Shown here: piece by piece, positions 44,310 through 54,646 of the stretch | How positions within the stretch are numbered: position 1 is the first letter of the stretch | Layout of the letters: every line of letters starts with the position of its first letter | Source: Lathyrus oleraceus | Lineage: Eukaryota > Streptophyta > Magnoliopsida > Fabales > Fabaceae | DNA: 64,000 nt | Assembly: GCF_024323335.1 (NCBI RefSeq) | Contig: NC_066579.1 | Span: forward strand, 238,871,475 to 238,935,474 | Direction: 5' to 3' | Position numbers and translations under genes: made by a program | Notes under the pieces: generated by a model | Databases searched by the model: none | Seen by the model: only the letters and a program-made list of their open reading frames with translations | Told to the model about the DNA's origin: nothing

Positions 44310-45731
44310 TGATGGGAAAATAGCAAGTGTACTATTTTTCTCACTGTAGTAATAAAAGGGAAATTCCCCGTTTGTCGATCTCAAGGACTGCTTGACGATA
44401 CAGAGTTTATAGATTGTTTCAATTAGACAAAAGCCTTTGGTTTTTGTGTTGTGAGTAATTATCCTACCAATTGCAAATAAGTAAAGCAAGTGAAAAGGTT
44501 GAACGAGATACAAATGAGAGACGATTGCTAGGGTCGGTGAATGAAACTTCCTGTAACAGATATAATTTATGAAGGCTAAGACAATATTCCTGTCAAATTA
44601 ATTCCGGTCCTCAAGGGTATCTATTCCTAAGTCCTTAGTAAACAGACCTTTGATTATGTAACTTAATTACTATGTCCATAAATAATTAAGTTCATACTCA
44701 AGCATTCAATTATCAAGAATTACCGGTCAGATAGAAAACCCCTAGTCCTAGGTTATTTTTACTATCCAAAGTTCTTATCCAGGTCAATGAATAATCGCGG
44801 TCCAGCTTAAACTATTCATAATAATCATCATTCGTTGGTCCGACGAATAAAGCATAAAGAACGGTAATAAGAACAAATCAATGGAAAAGAAGAAATAATC
44901 AATGCATTCATAAACCTCAAATCTGTCACATTCAGAATCAGGGTCACCCCCCTAGCAATGGGGGGTTTAGCTACTCATACTAGAAATAAAAACAAAGATT
45001 AATATTGTTGTCATTATAGAATTTCGTGAGGAATCAATCTTCAATAGTCAGAAAACTCTTGAACATATGAATCCTTTGATATTCGTAGAGTCTCCAGCCC
45101 TCAAAACGCGTCTTTTTTCTCTCCAAAACGTCCAACCCCCGGAAAATCGTGGTCTGGCCTCTTAATAGCTCTTCAGTTGGATTTTTCCTGATTTTGTGCT
45201 CCATACGCGTATTGAGCTGTCCCATACGCGTATTGGCTGGTCTCAAACGCGTACTGCACGTAACACAGCCTCTGATACGCGTATTGCCCAGTCTGGTACG
45301 CGTATTGCCCAGACTGGTACGCGTATTGCCCAGACTGGTACGCGTATCACCAGAAGCTTGTCTTTTGGCTGAATTTTCCATCCCTCTGGTCATTTACGTA
45401 TGCTACGCGTACTGTGAAGGCCCATACGCGTATCATGTAAGGCCATACGCGTATGGACAGCAGGTTCTCCAGAAAAATGATTTTTTTCTTCCGTTTTCTT
45501 GCTCGGGCTCAATTTCTCTTCTGTCGTTTGATTCCCTGAGCTTCCAAACTAGTTTTTTACCTGCTAACATACCCAAAAGTGTAAAATATCCTCAAGAAAC
45601 TCATCAGTAACAACACACTTAATATTATAGAATTGAGCTTATATCTAACTAAAAATGCTTCAGTTTACACAGTTTACCTGACTTATTTACGGTTAAATAG
45701 TGGAATGTCTAGCATAATTGGTGACTGATCA
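44310..45731 (-). mobile_element. AthY 3' LTR (1422 bp)
   Basis: On the minus strand it starts TGATCAGTCACC at 45731 and ends TTTTCCCATCA at 44310. It contains eleven ACGCGT words between about 45105 and 45455. ORFs at 44289-44513, 45034-45393 and 45149-45610 arise inside it and lack any recognisable product. Confidence 0.95.
45105..45455. repeat. ACGCGT cluster in AthY 3' LTR
   Basis: Eleven ACGCGT words in about 350 bp, most as the palindrome ATACGCGTAT or GTACGCGTAT. The other LTR has the same cluster (about 55441-55795), with one word mutated to ACGTGT. Confidence 0.9.
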
Positions 45732-47142
45732 CAACCCCAAACTTAGCTTGTTGCTTGTCCTCAAGTAACATTTTATTACCATCAAAGATCATGTCACCCC
45801 AAACTTACTGTAAAACAGTTCTTACCACAATACTGCTGAAATCTTTCGCACTAGACCTCTTGATGTTTTTCAAGTTTTCTGATTCTTCCACATAGCCAAC
45901 GAGCTAGAAACTCTTTCCCTCAAAGATATGACTTTACCTGTCAGCTTATATCACACTCTCACCAAGTCTCTCTGGGTTAAAGTATTATCACTCTCAAATC
46001 ACAATATGCAATATCAAATCAGAAGTTTGAATAAATTCTCTCATCCTATCAACATGTACAATCACACACACTATTTGAGGTCTTTTAGGGTTGTAACGGG
46101 GCTTTGGTTTAGGTAGGGTATGAAATTGGAACAAGGGTTGTTTTTTTTTTTCTTTTTGGGTTGTAACGGGGTTTTGGTTTAGATAGGCTATGAAATTTGA
46201 ACAAAGGTTTTTGGTTCAGAGTACATGAAATCATTCTCTCACTACGTTTCTTTTCTATTATTCCTGTAGGGTTATGCAATCATCTTTTCCTTTTATCTAT
46301 AGTGAATGTAGCATCTTTCAAAAGTTGTTCTTTTATTGTTTTTCGCTTTTCTCTTTCTTTCTTCTCGTGTTGTTTTTTTTTTTTTTTTTTTTTTTTTACC
46401 GACATTCACTTACTATTCATGTACTGCAAAGCTACCCCAAACTTAAAGGTTGCTATTCCAACAGCAACCCCAAACTTAGATAGAAACATAGAGATGAAAT
46501 CAATTCTACATACTCTGAACAGGGTAGGATAGGTACCAGGTCATGGCTTTAGAAAAAAAAACGGGTATATCAAAAATAAATGGTTAACAGGCTCAACAGG
46601 GTAAAACAATGGATAATAATAATAATGGGATGGCTAGAAAGGCTCTAGGTGATAAACAAAAAACATGCCTCAGTGTGTGTGTATTCGTACAGCTAATAAT
46701 AACAAAAGAACATACGCAAACTAAGATTGATAAAGACATACCTGATATCTCTCATATGATGATAAGTATTTGGCTTTTTATGATCTCACCAAGACGGGTT
46801 AAGCTGACTTGTTCTATCTTACCTCTGAGTTCGAAGCCCATGCTCGTGGTTCTGGTGTTAATCTTAACCAGTGCGTCCAATCATAAACAACAGTATCTAC
46901 AGTCAGGGGACTGAAAGAGAGGACGCCCCAAGTAGTTGGTGTATATGATCAAGAAAACCAATAGCCAGACATAGTCACGTATCTAATGAAATAAACAGGA
47001 AACTGGAGGTAAACCAAATCAAATTCATTAGAATAAGCCAACCTATAATAGGTGGTTACATCAAAGCAACAGAAATTAACAACTGAATAAAAAAACAAAA
47101 GTTACACAAAGAAAACCAAAAGTACAACAAACATAATCAAAC
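45732..47142 (-). other. AthY 3'UTR with polypurine tract
   Basis: No gene. The LTR-adjacent tract reads CTAAGTTTGGGG on the minus strand (45735-45746). Further copies of AAGTTTGGGG are at about 45797-45807, 46435-46445 and 46468-46479. TGAGGACAA lies upstream of the terminal tract with the same spacing as in AthP. A tandem pair of about 65 bp (GGGTTGTAACGGGG, near 46089 and 46158) and a run of 25 T (46373-46397) are also present. Confidence 0.8.
45735..45746 (-). promoter_or_regulatory. AthY polypurine tract
   Basis: CTAAGTTTGGGG on the minus strand, three bases from the LTR start at 45731. It is the expected priming site for second-strand DNA synthesis. Confidence 0.8.
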
Positions 47143-48468
47143 TCAATCACTCCGTCCACCGTCTTGCATATGGGTATCAAAGTTAATCATATCTGTCGGA
47201 TCCAACATAGTCTGCCCTCGTGCGAAGGCAGAGATAGGCGTCAACGTCTCTGTGTGGCCCGACGGAGACTGCTGTTGCTGAGGTGGTGTCTGGTGCGGTG
47301 GCTGCTGCGGTGGCTGCTGCGGAATCTCTCCCCCTATCTGAACTGGCTGGTTCCACCAAGGAAAGGTGAACTGGCCAAAGTGAGGTGCTGGAGGTGGTCC
47401 AGAGAATCTATCTCTAAAGCGCTGTGCCTCCTCCCACAGATCTGTCTGATGAGTAAGAACTCTCCCTGACAGTCCATACTGAAAGCAGAAATCCTGCATA
47501 ACACAAAACTGTGACATCTGCATCCGGTACTCTCTGGAGTTCTCATCAATTGGAGGAGGCTGAGGTGGCTGTGTCTCTGCTGCATTCGGCTGAGCCTCCT
47601 GGTGCGGAGCACTGGTGCTTCCCTCCCTGTCTCGTGGTCGCCTCAGAGGTCGGGGCAGATCATCTGTGACCGTCCTCTCCTTCATCCAATGGGCGTTCAG
47701 CGGTGCAGCCGGTCGCAACATCAGCGAATCAGAGAAATCCGGAACACCCGCTTTCTTGCACAGCAGGTAAATCACAGTCGCATGGCCTAAGGATTTCTTT
47801 GGCGAATGAGCGATGTCATCCATATCAGCAGCGATGATCTGGCCAATATTCACTTGTTTCTGATGCAGGATCTGATGGAGCAGCAGGGCACGCTCTGATA
47901 TCAATTCCGACCCGCTCCGATTAGTGCTCAAATTATGATGAATGAAATATGCCAATGCCTTAGGAATCGGAGCTAGATCAACTACCATAATCTTCGCCGG
48001 AGAGATTCTTGAAGTGGGAGCCCAATCGTGACCTGGCCTAATCAGTGAGTTTTTCATATCAGTGTATGGCCAGTAGTTCTTGTCAGACCGTTTCATTTCT
48101 GCAAACGGGCAAACGGAATCATAGAATTTGCATTTCAGCACACTGTTAATCGTCTTCCCATCATATTTGATAACTTTGCCCCTTACCCATGAAACGAACG
48201 CTGCATTTTGTGTGGGATCGTCTTCATCGGATGTTACCCGTAGTGCATTAGCGTAAAACTCCCAGATCAGATCCAGTGAAACCGGTTGGATTTTGTCATT
48301 GAAGTAGATCAGCTTCTGCCTTTTTAGAATATTAGTGACCTCTGGATACGTGTCATTCTGATACATCCAATGTTTTTCTTCGACCATGCTTCGACTCTTG
48401 ATTTGCTCATATCTATCTTCATGGTAGGTGGTACGGAATGTGTTGACTTCGTTTGGTGATTGAGACAT
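47143..48468 (-). CDS. AthY post-pol ORF, plant transposon protein domain family (441 aa)
   Basis: Open from ATG 48468 (MSQSPNEVNTF) to the stop at 47143. In-frame sequence continues upstream to 48537, but only from a GTG and across a pyrimidine-rich stretch. The first 230 residues (LDLIWEFYANALRV, FVSWVRGKVIKYDGKTINSVLKC, LALLLHQILHQKQVNIGQIIAADM-like region) resemble the 'putative plant transposon protein domain' (PF20167-like, by recognition) found after pol in Athila elements. The C-terminus is Pro/Gln/His-rich. There is no signal peptide or membrane segment, so it does not look like an envelope protein. It is preceded by two CAG acceptor-like sites (48484, 48477), a TATA box (48579-48586) and an ACGCGT cluster. 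Function unknown. Confidence 0.85.
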   Translation of the reverse strand: MSQSPNEVNTFRTTYHEDRYEQIKSRSMVEEKHWMYQNDTYPEVTNILKRQKLIYFNDKIQPVSLDLIWEFYANALRVTSDEDDPTQNAAFVSWVRGKVIKYDGKTINSVLKCKFYDSVCPFAEMKRSDKNYWPYTDMKNSLIRPGHDWAPTSRISPAKIMVVDLAPIPKALAYFIHHNLSTNRSGSELISERALLLHQILHQKQVNIGQIIAADMDDIAHSPKKSLGHATVIYLLCKKAGVPDFSDSLMLRPAAPLNAHWMKERTVTDDLPRPLRRPRDREGSTSAPHQEAQPNAAETQPPQPPPIDENSREYRMQMSQFCVMQDFCFQYGLSGRVLTHQTDLWEEAQRFRDRFSGPPPAPHFGQFTFPWWNQPVQIGGEIPQQPPQQPPHQTPPQQQQSPSGHTETLTPISAFARGQTMLDPTDMINFDTHMQDGGRSD

Positions 48469-48476
48469 GATATTGA

Positions 48477-48505
48477 TCTGTAAACTGAATGAAAGAGAAG
48501 AAAAC
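48477..48505 (-). promoter_or_regulatory. Tandem splice-acceptor-like sites before the AthY post-pol ORF
   Basis: On the minus strand a pyrimidine tract (TTTTCTTCTCTTTC) is followed by ATTCAG (exon would start 48484) and TTTACAG (exon would start 48477), nine bases before the ATG at 48468. This fits splicing of a subgenomic RNA, as reported for env-class Athila relatives. Not proven here. Confidence 0.5.
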
Positions 48506-48578
48506 AGAGAAAAATCACAGCAATACGCACAAAACACGTAACGAAAAAGTGAGAAAATGAAGTCCGTACGGACAAAAA

Positions 48579-48586
48579 CTATATAA
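48579..48586 (-). promoter_or_regulatory. TATA-box candidate before the AthY post-pol ORF
   Basis: TTATATAG on the minus strand, between the ACGCGT cluster and the ORF, about 110 bp upstream of the ATG. TTTATATAG is kept at the same place in AthO (about 60043-60050). Confidence 0.5.
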
Positions 48587-48599
48587 GCATGCCCATAAA

Positions 48600-48875
48600 A
48601 CTGATACGCGTATCATACGCTGCCAATACGCGTATCTGTATCCCATACGCGTACCATACGCGTATCAATATGCCATACGCGTATCATACGCTGCTGAAAC
48701 AAGTGCAAAAAGTGATCTGCGTAACAGATCACGTATCATAATGTGATACGCGTATGGCCTGGTCCCTTACGCGTATCATACGTGTATTCTTCTTCATTAC
48801 GCGTATCATACGCGTTTCACCAGAGGGGTGCATTTTTTTTGTCCAATACGCGTATCATGAGATCCATACGCGTAT
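48600..48875. repeat. ACGCGT / ATACGCGTAT cluster upstream of the AthY post-pol ORF
   Basis: Eleven ACGCGT words in about 275 bp, many as ATACGCGTAT, plus near-copies (ATACGTGTAT, ATACGCTG). It lies just upstream of the TATA candidate. The same word is clustered in this element's LTRs. Confidence 0.9.
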
Positions 48876-48982
48876 TGGCAGAGTCATTTTCACAAAATTT
48901 TTTTTCTTTTTTCTGTTTTAAAAATTTTTTCTTAAAAGAAACTGACTCGGGAAAAATAAAATGACAAAATCAATCAAACCTC

Positions 48983-49020
48983 CCTTGGGTTGCCTCCTAA
49001 GCAGCGCTTCGTTTAACGTC
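48983..49020 (-). promoter_or_regulatory. Conserved post-pol hairpin block in AthY
   Basis: On the minus strand: GACGTTAAACGAAGCGCTGC, then TTAGGAGGCAACCCAAGGG, about 27 bp after the pol stop. It is homologous to 31750-31786 and 60539-60572. Confidence 0.75.
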
Positions 49021-49046
49021 GCATGGCTCGACGGGACACCTCATAC

Positions 49047-52000
49047 TCAGATGAGTTTAACAGTTTCAATTGGTCCCCCTTCACCGGGATTGTATGGTTT
49101 CAACCTCTGACCATTGACTTTGAAGGTGTCGCCATTCTTCTCATTTTTAAGCTCTATTGCTCCATAAGGAAGTACTTTGTTAATGACGAACGGTCCTGAC
49201 CATCTTGACCTCAATTTCCCTTGGAACAGCTTCAACCTGGAATTAAACAGCAGTACAAGTTGTCCCTCCCGAAATTCCCTCTTCTGGATCTTTTGATCAT
49301 GCCATTTTTTTGTTTGTTCTTTGTAAATTTTGGCATTTTCATAAGCTTGATTCCTGAATTCTTCCAACTCACGAAGTTGAAGAATTCGGGATTCACCAGC
49401 TTTAAAAAGATCACAGTTTAGGAATTTGGAGGCCCAGAAGGCTCTGTGCTCGAGTTCGAGTGGTAAATGACAAGCCTTACCGTAAACTAATTGATAGGGG
49501 GACATACCTATTGGTGTTTTAAATGCAGTCCTGTATGCCCACAATGCATCATCCAGCTTTACTGACCAATCTTTCCGAGAAGCACTTACCGTTTTTTCTA
49601 AGATCTGCTTTATTTGACGGTTGGATACTTCCACTTGCCCACTCGTCTGGGGGTGATATGGTGTGGCTATCTTATGTTTGACATTATACTTCTTCAACAG
49701 ATTCTCCAAGAGTTTATTTATAAAATGCGTACCTTGGTCACTAATTAAAGCCCGTGGTACCCCAAACCTAGAGAAGATGTTATGCCTCAAGAACTTCACC
49801 ACCACTTTAGCATCATTTGTTGGTAATGCCACAGCCTCTACCCACTTTGACACATAATCGACCACAACCAATATGTAATTCTTACCCGATGATGGCGGAA
49901 ACGGTCCCATAAAATCAATGCCCCAAACATCAAACAGCTCCACTTCTAGCATGGAGTTTTGCGGCATCTGATTCCGCTTTGTAATGTTACCTATTCGTTG
50001 GCACCTATCACATTCTCGGACTATAGAATTTGCATCCTTGAAGAGCGACGACCAATACAAACCCGATTGGAGGACTTTTGCTGCAGTTCTATCTCCACTG
50101 AAATGTCCACCATACTCCGAATTATGACAAGCTTTCAGAATATCGGCTTGCTCTCTTTCTGGAACACATCTTCTGATCAAACCATCCACTCCCTTTTTAT
50201 AGAGAAATGGATCATCCCATAGGTATAACCTGCAATCATAAAGAAACTTTTTCTTTTGGTGAGAATTAAAGTCATCAGGTATAACCCCACCTACCACATA
50301 GTTGGCATAGTCAGTAAACCATGGTATCTCCTGAACAGCAAGTATTTTCTCATCAGCGAATGTGTCCTGAATAGGATGTTCCTCCTCCGTTTCTTTGATT
50401 GGGGACATGCGAGATAAGTGGTCCGCGACCGTGTTCTCGCACCCCTTTTTGTCTTTGATTTCCAAATCAAACTCCTGAAGGAGGAGGATCCATCTCAAAA
50501 GTCTCGGCTTTGATTCCTGCTTAGCAAACAAATACTTTAACGCAGCATGATCAGTATACACAATAACTTTTGAACCAAGCAAATACGATCTAAATTTGTC
50601 AAAAGCATAAACCACGGCCAACAACTCCTTTTTGGTAGTTGCATAATTCATTTGGGCCGGGTTAAGGACATGACTAGCATAATAAATCACATGCAATAAT
50701 TTGTCCTTTCTCTGTCCTAGGACAGCCCCCACAGCAAGGTCACTTGCATCACACATTATTTCGAACGGCAAGGACCAATCGGGGGCGATTACAACAGGTG
50801 CACTGATCAACTTACTCTTTAAAGTTTCGAAAGCTGCCATGCAGTTTTTATCAAAATTAAATTGCTTGTCCTTGACTAGCAAATCAGTCAATGGTTTGGC
50901 CACTTTTGAGAAGTCTCTGATAAACCTGCGATAAAAACCTGCATGACCCAAAAAACTCCTTATCCCTTTTTCATTCACCGGAGGTGGGAGGTTGGCTATA
51001 ACCTCCCCTTTGGCTTTGTCCACTTCAATTCCTTTGTGGGAAATTTTGTGTCCTAGCACAATTCCTTCCTGCACCATGAAATGACATTTCTCCCAATTGA
51101 GAATAAGGTTAGTTTCCTGACATCTTTGCAAAACAAGAGACAAGTTAGCTAAACAATTATCAAAAGAAGAACCAAATACAGAGAAATCATCCATAAACAC
51201 CTCCATATACTTTTCAAGCATGTCGGAGAATATAGATGTCATACACCTCTGAAAAGTAGCTGGGGCATTGCATAGCCCAAATGGCATCCGTCTGTAAGCG
51301 AAAATACCATAAGGACATGTAAATGCAGTTTTTTCTTGATCTTCCGTGGCTACAGCAATTTGATTGTATCCCGAATATCCATCCAGAAAGCAATAATACT
51401 CATGACCTGCAAGTCTTTCTAACATTTGATCAATAAAAGGGAGGGGAAAATGATCCTTTCTTGTTGCTGTGTTCAGTCTTCTGTAATCGATGCATACTCG
51501 CCACCCTGTCACTGTGCGAGTTGGGATCAGTTCATTCTTTTCATTTAAAATTACTGCGGTTCCTCCTTTCTTTGGTACCACATGCACTGGACTTACCCAC
51601 GAGCTGTCAGAAATGGGGTAAATCATTCCCGAATCTAACAACTTTACAACCTCTTTCCTTACCACTTCTTTCATTGCTGGATTTAACCTCCTTTGCGGTT
51701 GTACTACTGGTTTCTGATTATCCTCCATCAGTATCTTATGCATGCATACTGTGGGGCTAATACCTTTTAAATCCTCAATAGTCCACCCAATAGCACTTTT
51801 ATGTTTCTTTAGTACCTGTATCAACTTTTCCTCATTTATTGCATTTAGCTCAGAACTGATAATAGCAGGATAATTTGTTCCAGATCCTAGAAAGACATAT
51901 TTAAGATTTACAGGTAATTGTTTTAATTCAAAATTTATACCTGGTTTACATACCTTTTCATTTTCTGATTCTGGTGCAGATCTCAGGTCCTCCCACCGGC

Positions 52001-53540
52001 GTGGTTTGGATTTCATCCAAAGAGGTTGTGTATCCAGCATGGCAAGCACTTCTTGTTCTGTTTCATCATCATTCTCTTCATCCTCTCTGACCGACAGACT
52101 AAGAACTCTTTCCAACGGTAATTCAGGAAACTTTCTTTGCATTGTGCTAGTTACTATTTGATCAATTACTTCCACAGAGTGATTTGTACACCTATCCTCT
52201 TTATGTTTCATAGTATCTCGGACATCAATTCTGAGCTCTTCATCATATACCTTTAGGGTCAAGGTACCTCCCTCAATGTCTATCATGCATCTACCTGTTT
52301 CTAAGAAAGGTCTGCCCAGAATCAGAGGTATCTCTTCATCTTCTGGCATTTCCAAAATTACAAAATCAACAGGAAAAACAAATTTATCAACTTTGACCAG
52401 AACATCCTCAACTACCCCAAAAGGTCTCTTCACTGAGTGGTCAGCAAATTGAAGTGTCATTCTGGTATCTTGAACATTTCCAATTCCTAGCTTCCTGTAA
52501 ATAGACAAAGGCATAAGGCTAACACTAGCCCCCAAATCAATCAGCGCCCTTTTAAAAGACCTATCTCCAATGGTACACGGGATGGTCACAGAACCTCTAT
52601 CTGGCTTCTTTACTGGAATCTTCATACCCTGCAAAATAGCACTGCAAGTTTCAGTTAATATAACAGGGTCAGTGTCAGTGGTGCGCTTCTTGGAGATGAT
52701 GTCTTTCATGAACTTCGCATAAATAGGCATCTGCTCGAGTGCCTCAGCGAATGGAATATTGATTTCTAATTTCCTGAACAACTCCATGAATTTCTGAAAT
52801 TTTTTCTCATCTTGCTTCTTCTTTTTGTTTCTTTGTGGGAATGGAAGCTTAATGATGGGTTTTGGTTCAGGTAGCTTTTCTTGTACCACCGGCAGTGTCA
52901 CACTTTCTTCCTCAGGTGGTGTCTTGTTTTCTAAGATTTCCAGGTCCACTTCAAGCAATTGATCTTCTTCTTCCTCCTTCTTCTTAAGATCTTCAACAGA
53001 TTTCCCGCTTCTTGTTGTTACCGCACTCACATTATTGTGCTCCCTCGGATTTGTCACTGTTGCACTAGGTAATGCGCCTGGTGTTTGGGAATTTGTTATC
53101 TGTTGTGCTATCTGACCCAATTGAATCTCCAGATTTTTAATGGAAGCGTTGGTGTTCTTCTGATTGTTCTTGGTTTCTTCCTGAAATTGCATACTCTGAG
53201 TTGCCATCTTCTCTATAGCAATCTCCCAATCCGCTTTCTTAGGTACTTGTTGCTGGTAAGGTTGTTGTTGGTACGGTGCTTGTTGTTGTGGAGGTCCTTG
53301 GTTCTGAATATTACCTTGTTGATCTTTCCAAGAGAAATTAGGATGATTTTTCCACCCCGGATTATAAGTATTTGAATAAGGATTATTCTGCCTCAGGTAA
53401 TTTATTGCTTGCACCTGTTCTGCGGTGGCAACACAATGCATGGTAAAGTGTGGTCCACTACAAATCTCACAAATCATTGTTGGAACCGGTTGCACTTGAG
53501 CAACAGTCTGGGTACCTAAATTCATAGCTTTCAATCTTCT
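49047..53540 (-). CDS. AthY pol with gag C-terminus: protease, RT, RNase H, integrase (about 1495 aa open)
   Basis: Open frame directly continuing gag after one TAA. Residues counted from 53534. A zinc knuckle [13 protein letters not shown] is at 22-34, then Gln- and Glu/Lys-rich linkers. Protease has [13 protein letters not shown] near 330 (DLGA is usual in Athila) and ILGRPFL. RT spans about 610-800 ([20 protein letters not shown], catalytic FMDD near 780). RNase H spans about 920-1045 ([32 protein letters not shown]). Integrase has HNSEYGGH to CDRC near 1135-1178, D in DVWGIDFMG near 1202, D in SDQGTHF near 1263 and E in VEVSN near 1300. The C-terminal domain has [10 protein letters not shown] near 1444. 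All catalytic residues I can check are present. No frameshift is seen. Confidence 0.93.
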   Translation of the reverse strand, partial: RRLKAMNLGTQTVAQVQPVPTMICEICSGPHFTMHCVATAEQVQAINYLRQNNPYSNTYNPGWKNHPNFSWKDQQGNIQNQGPPQQQAPYQQQPYQQQVPKKADWEIAIEKMATQSMQFQEETKNNQKNTNASIKNLEIQLGQIAQQITNSQTPGALPSATVTNPREHNNVSAVTTRSGKSVEDLKKKEEEEDQLLEVDLEILENKTPPEEESVTLPVVQEKLPEPKPIIKLPFPQRNKKKKQDEKKFQKFMELFRKLEINIPFAEALEQMPIYAKFMKDIISKKRTTDTDPVILTETCSAILQGMKIPVKKPDRGSVTIPCTIGDRSFKRALIDLGASVSLMPLSIYRKLGIGNVQDTRMTLQFADHSVKRPFGVVEDVLVKVDKFVFPVDFVILEMPEDEEIPLILGRPFLETGRCMIDIEGGTLTLKVYDEELRIDVRDTMKHKEDRCTNHSVEVIDQIVTSTMQRKFPELPLERVLSLSVREDEENDDETEQEVLAMLDTQPLWMKSKPRRWEDLRSAPESENEKVCKPGINFELKQLPVNLKYVFLGSGTNYPAIISSELNAINEEKLIQVLKKHKSAIGWTIEDLKGISPTVCMHKILMEDNQKPVVQPQRRLNPAMKEVVRKEVVKLLDSGMIYPISDSSWVSPVHVVPKKGGTAVILNEKNELIPTRTVTGWRVCIDYRRLNTATRKDHFPLPFIDQMLERLAGHEYYCFLDGYSGYNQIAVATEDQEKTAFTCPYGIFAYRRMPFGLCNAPATFQRCMTSIFSDMLEKYMEVFMDDFSVFGSSFDNCLANLSLVLQRCQETNLILNWEKCHFMVQEGIVLGHKISHKGIEVDKAKGEVIANLPPPVNEKGIRSFLGHAGFYRRFIRDFSKVAKPLTDLLVKDKQFNFDKNCMAAFETLKSKLISAPVVIAPDWSLPFEIMCDASDLAVGAVLGQRKDKLLHVIYYASHVLNPAQMNYATTKKELLAVVYAFDKFRSYLLGSKVIVYTDHAALKYLFAKQESKPRLLRWILLLQEFDLEIKDKKGCENTVADHLSRMSPIKETEEEHPIQDTFADEKILAVQEIPWFTDYANYVVGGVIPDDFNSHQKKKFLYDCRLYLWDDPFLYKKGVDGLIRRCVPEREQADILKACHNSEYGGHFSGDRTAAKVLQSGLYWSSLFKDANSIVRECDRCQRIGNITKRNQMPQNSMLEVELFDVWGIDFMGPFPPSSGKNYILVVVDYVSKWVEAVALPTNDAKVVVKFLRHNIFSRFGVPRALISDQGTHFINKLLENLLKKYNVKHKIATPYHPQTSGQVEVSNRQIKQILEKTVSASRKDWSVKLDDALWAYRTAFKTPIGMSPYQLVYGKACHLPLELEHRAFWASKFLNCDLFKAGESRILQLRELEEFRNQAYENAKIYKEQTKKWHDQKIQKREFREGQLVLLFNSRLKLFQGKLRSRWSGPFVINKVLPYGAIELKNEKNGDTFKVNGQRLKPYNPGEGGPIETVKLI

Positions 53541-54485
53541 TTAAACCTCAGCAGCAACCTGGTCTTCCATTTTCACTACCTGATTTGCTAATTTCAAGTC
53601 AATTTTTCCCTCCGGCTGATTCACAGTACGGTCATATAATTCCAAATGCTCATTCGCTGCAATAGCTTCGATGATCTTTTTGATACCGGTTGCTGTTGAA
53701 AAATTAGATGAGCCACCAGCAGCTGTATCAATGAGTTGCTTAATCTTCATCTTTAGCCCGTTTACAAAATTCTGCATTTGTTCAGTTTCATCCAGATTAT
53801 GTGTAGGACATGCAACTAAACATCTCTTGAATCTTTTGTATGCATCTCCAAGTGTCTCTCCGTCTTTCTGTTTAAATTTCACAATGTCATACCTCTTACG
53901 GATATACACAGAAGCAGGAAAATACTCGTTCAAGAATGCTGTTTCCATTTGTTGCCAAGTAGTAATGCTTCCTGCGGGTAGGGAATAGAACCATTCCTCA
54001 GCGTCCTCAGATAACGTGAATGGGAACATGACCAATCTCTTTGCCTCTTCAGAATGCCCATCAATTTTTAAGGATGTAGTCATAGTCAGAAACCTCTGCA
54101 GATGCTTGTTTGCATCCTCATTGATCTTTCCTGCAAAAGGTTTGCTTTCTAACTGACGGATAGTTGACGGGTGTAACTGGAAGTGAGCAACATTAACAGG
54201 TTGGTTAACAATGGTCAACCGCACTGCTGGGTTATTCTGTCTGCCATAGTCACCTAAAAGTCTTTCCGCTGGGGGTGGGTCTGCAGCCATGTTTACAGTG
54301 TCTGGATATGAATCTGTGTCTGACTCAGATTTTTCGGAGTGAACAGAGACTGGTGTTCTCGGTGTGGCCGGTTCTTCGGTGTCAGAGTTTGCCAGTTTCT
54401 TTCTTCTAGCCTCTCTGAGCTTTGCACGCAATGTTCTCTCTGGTTCTGCGTCAAAATAAAAATCAGCTGAGGCCTTACTTCGCAT
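53541..54485 (-). CDS. AthY gag (314 aa), ending at an in-frame TAA before pol
   Basis: From ATG 54485 (MRSKASADFYFD). The N-terminus is charged and acidic (about 1-75). The retrotransposon gag core follows (FAGKINEDANKHLQRFLTM, then MFPFTLSEDAEEWFYSLPAGSITTW, FLNEYFPAS, GETLGDAYKRFKRCLVACPTH). The frame stops at TAA 53541-53543 and continues in the same frame into the zinc-knuckle and pol region. The stop may be a single point mutation in an otherwise fused gag-pol, or a readthrough site. The next codons (AGA AGA) do not match the known CARYYA readthrough context. Confidence 0.9.
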   Translation of the reverse strand: MRSKASADFYFDAEPERTLRAKLREARRKKLANSDTEEPATPRTPVSVHSEKSESDTDSYPDTVNMAADPPPAERLLGDYGRQNNPAVRLTIVNQPVNVAHFQLHPSTIRQLESKPFAGKINEDANKHLQRFLTMTTSLKIDGHSEEAKRLVMFPFTLSEDAEEWFYSLPAGSITTWQQMETAFLNEYFPASVYIRKRYDIVKFKQKDGETLGDAYKRFKRCLVACPTHNLDETEQMQNFVNGLKMKIKQLIDTAAGGSSNFSTATGIKKIIEAIAANEHLELYDRTVNQPEGKIDLKLANQVVKMEDQVAAEV

Positions 54486-54620
54486 ACACAGATCAGAAAG
54501 AAATTAGTTATAATAACAATAAAAAATAAAAAAAAATAAAATTAGCAGTAAATAGAATTTTGGAAGCAGAGCAACAAAATTCTAATTGAAAATAAATTAA
54601 TAAACTCTATTATCTTTGGC

Positions 54621-54640
54621 AGTCCCCGGCAACGGCGCCA
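54621..54640 (-). promoter_or_regulatory. AthY primer binding site (tRNA-Asp)
   Basis: On the minus strand TGGCGCCGTTGCCGGGGACT begins six bases after the LTR end at 54647. It is a perfect match to the 3' end of plant tRNA-Asp as I know it, the standard Athila primer. Confidence 0.93.
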
Positions 54641-54646
54641 AAAATT

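Noticed and set aside
47143..48537. Envelope glycoprotein in AthY
   Set aside because: The ORF sits where env-like ORFs occur but lacks a signal peptide, membrane anchor and glycosylation-rich ectodomain. It resembles the plant transposon protein family instead.
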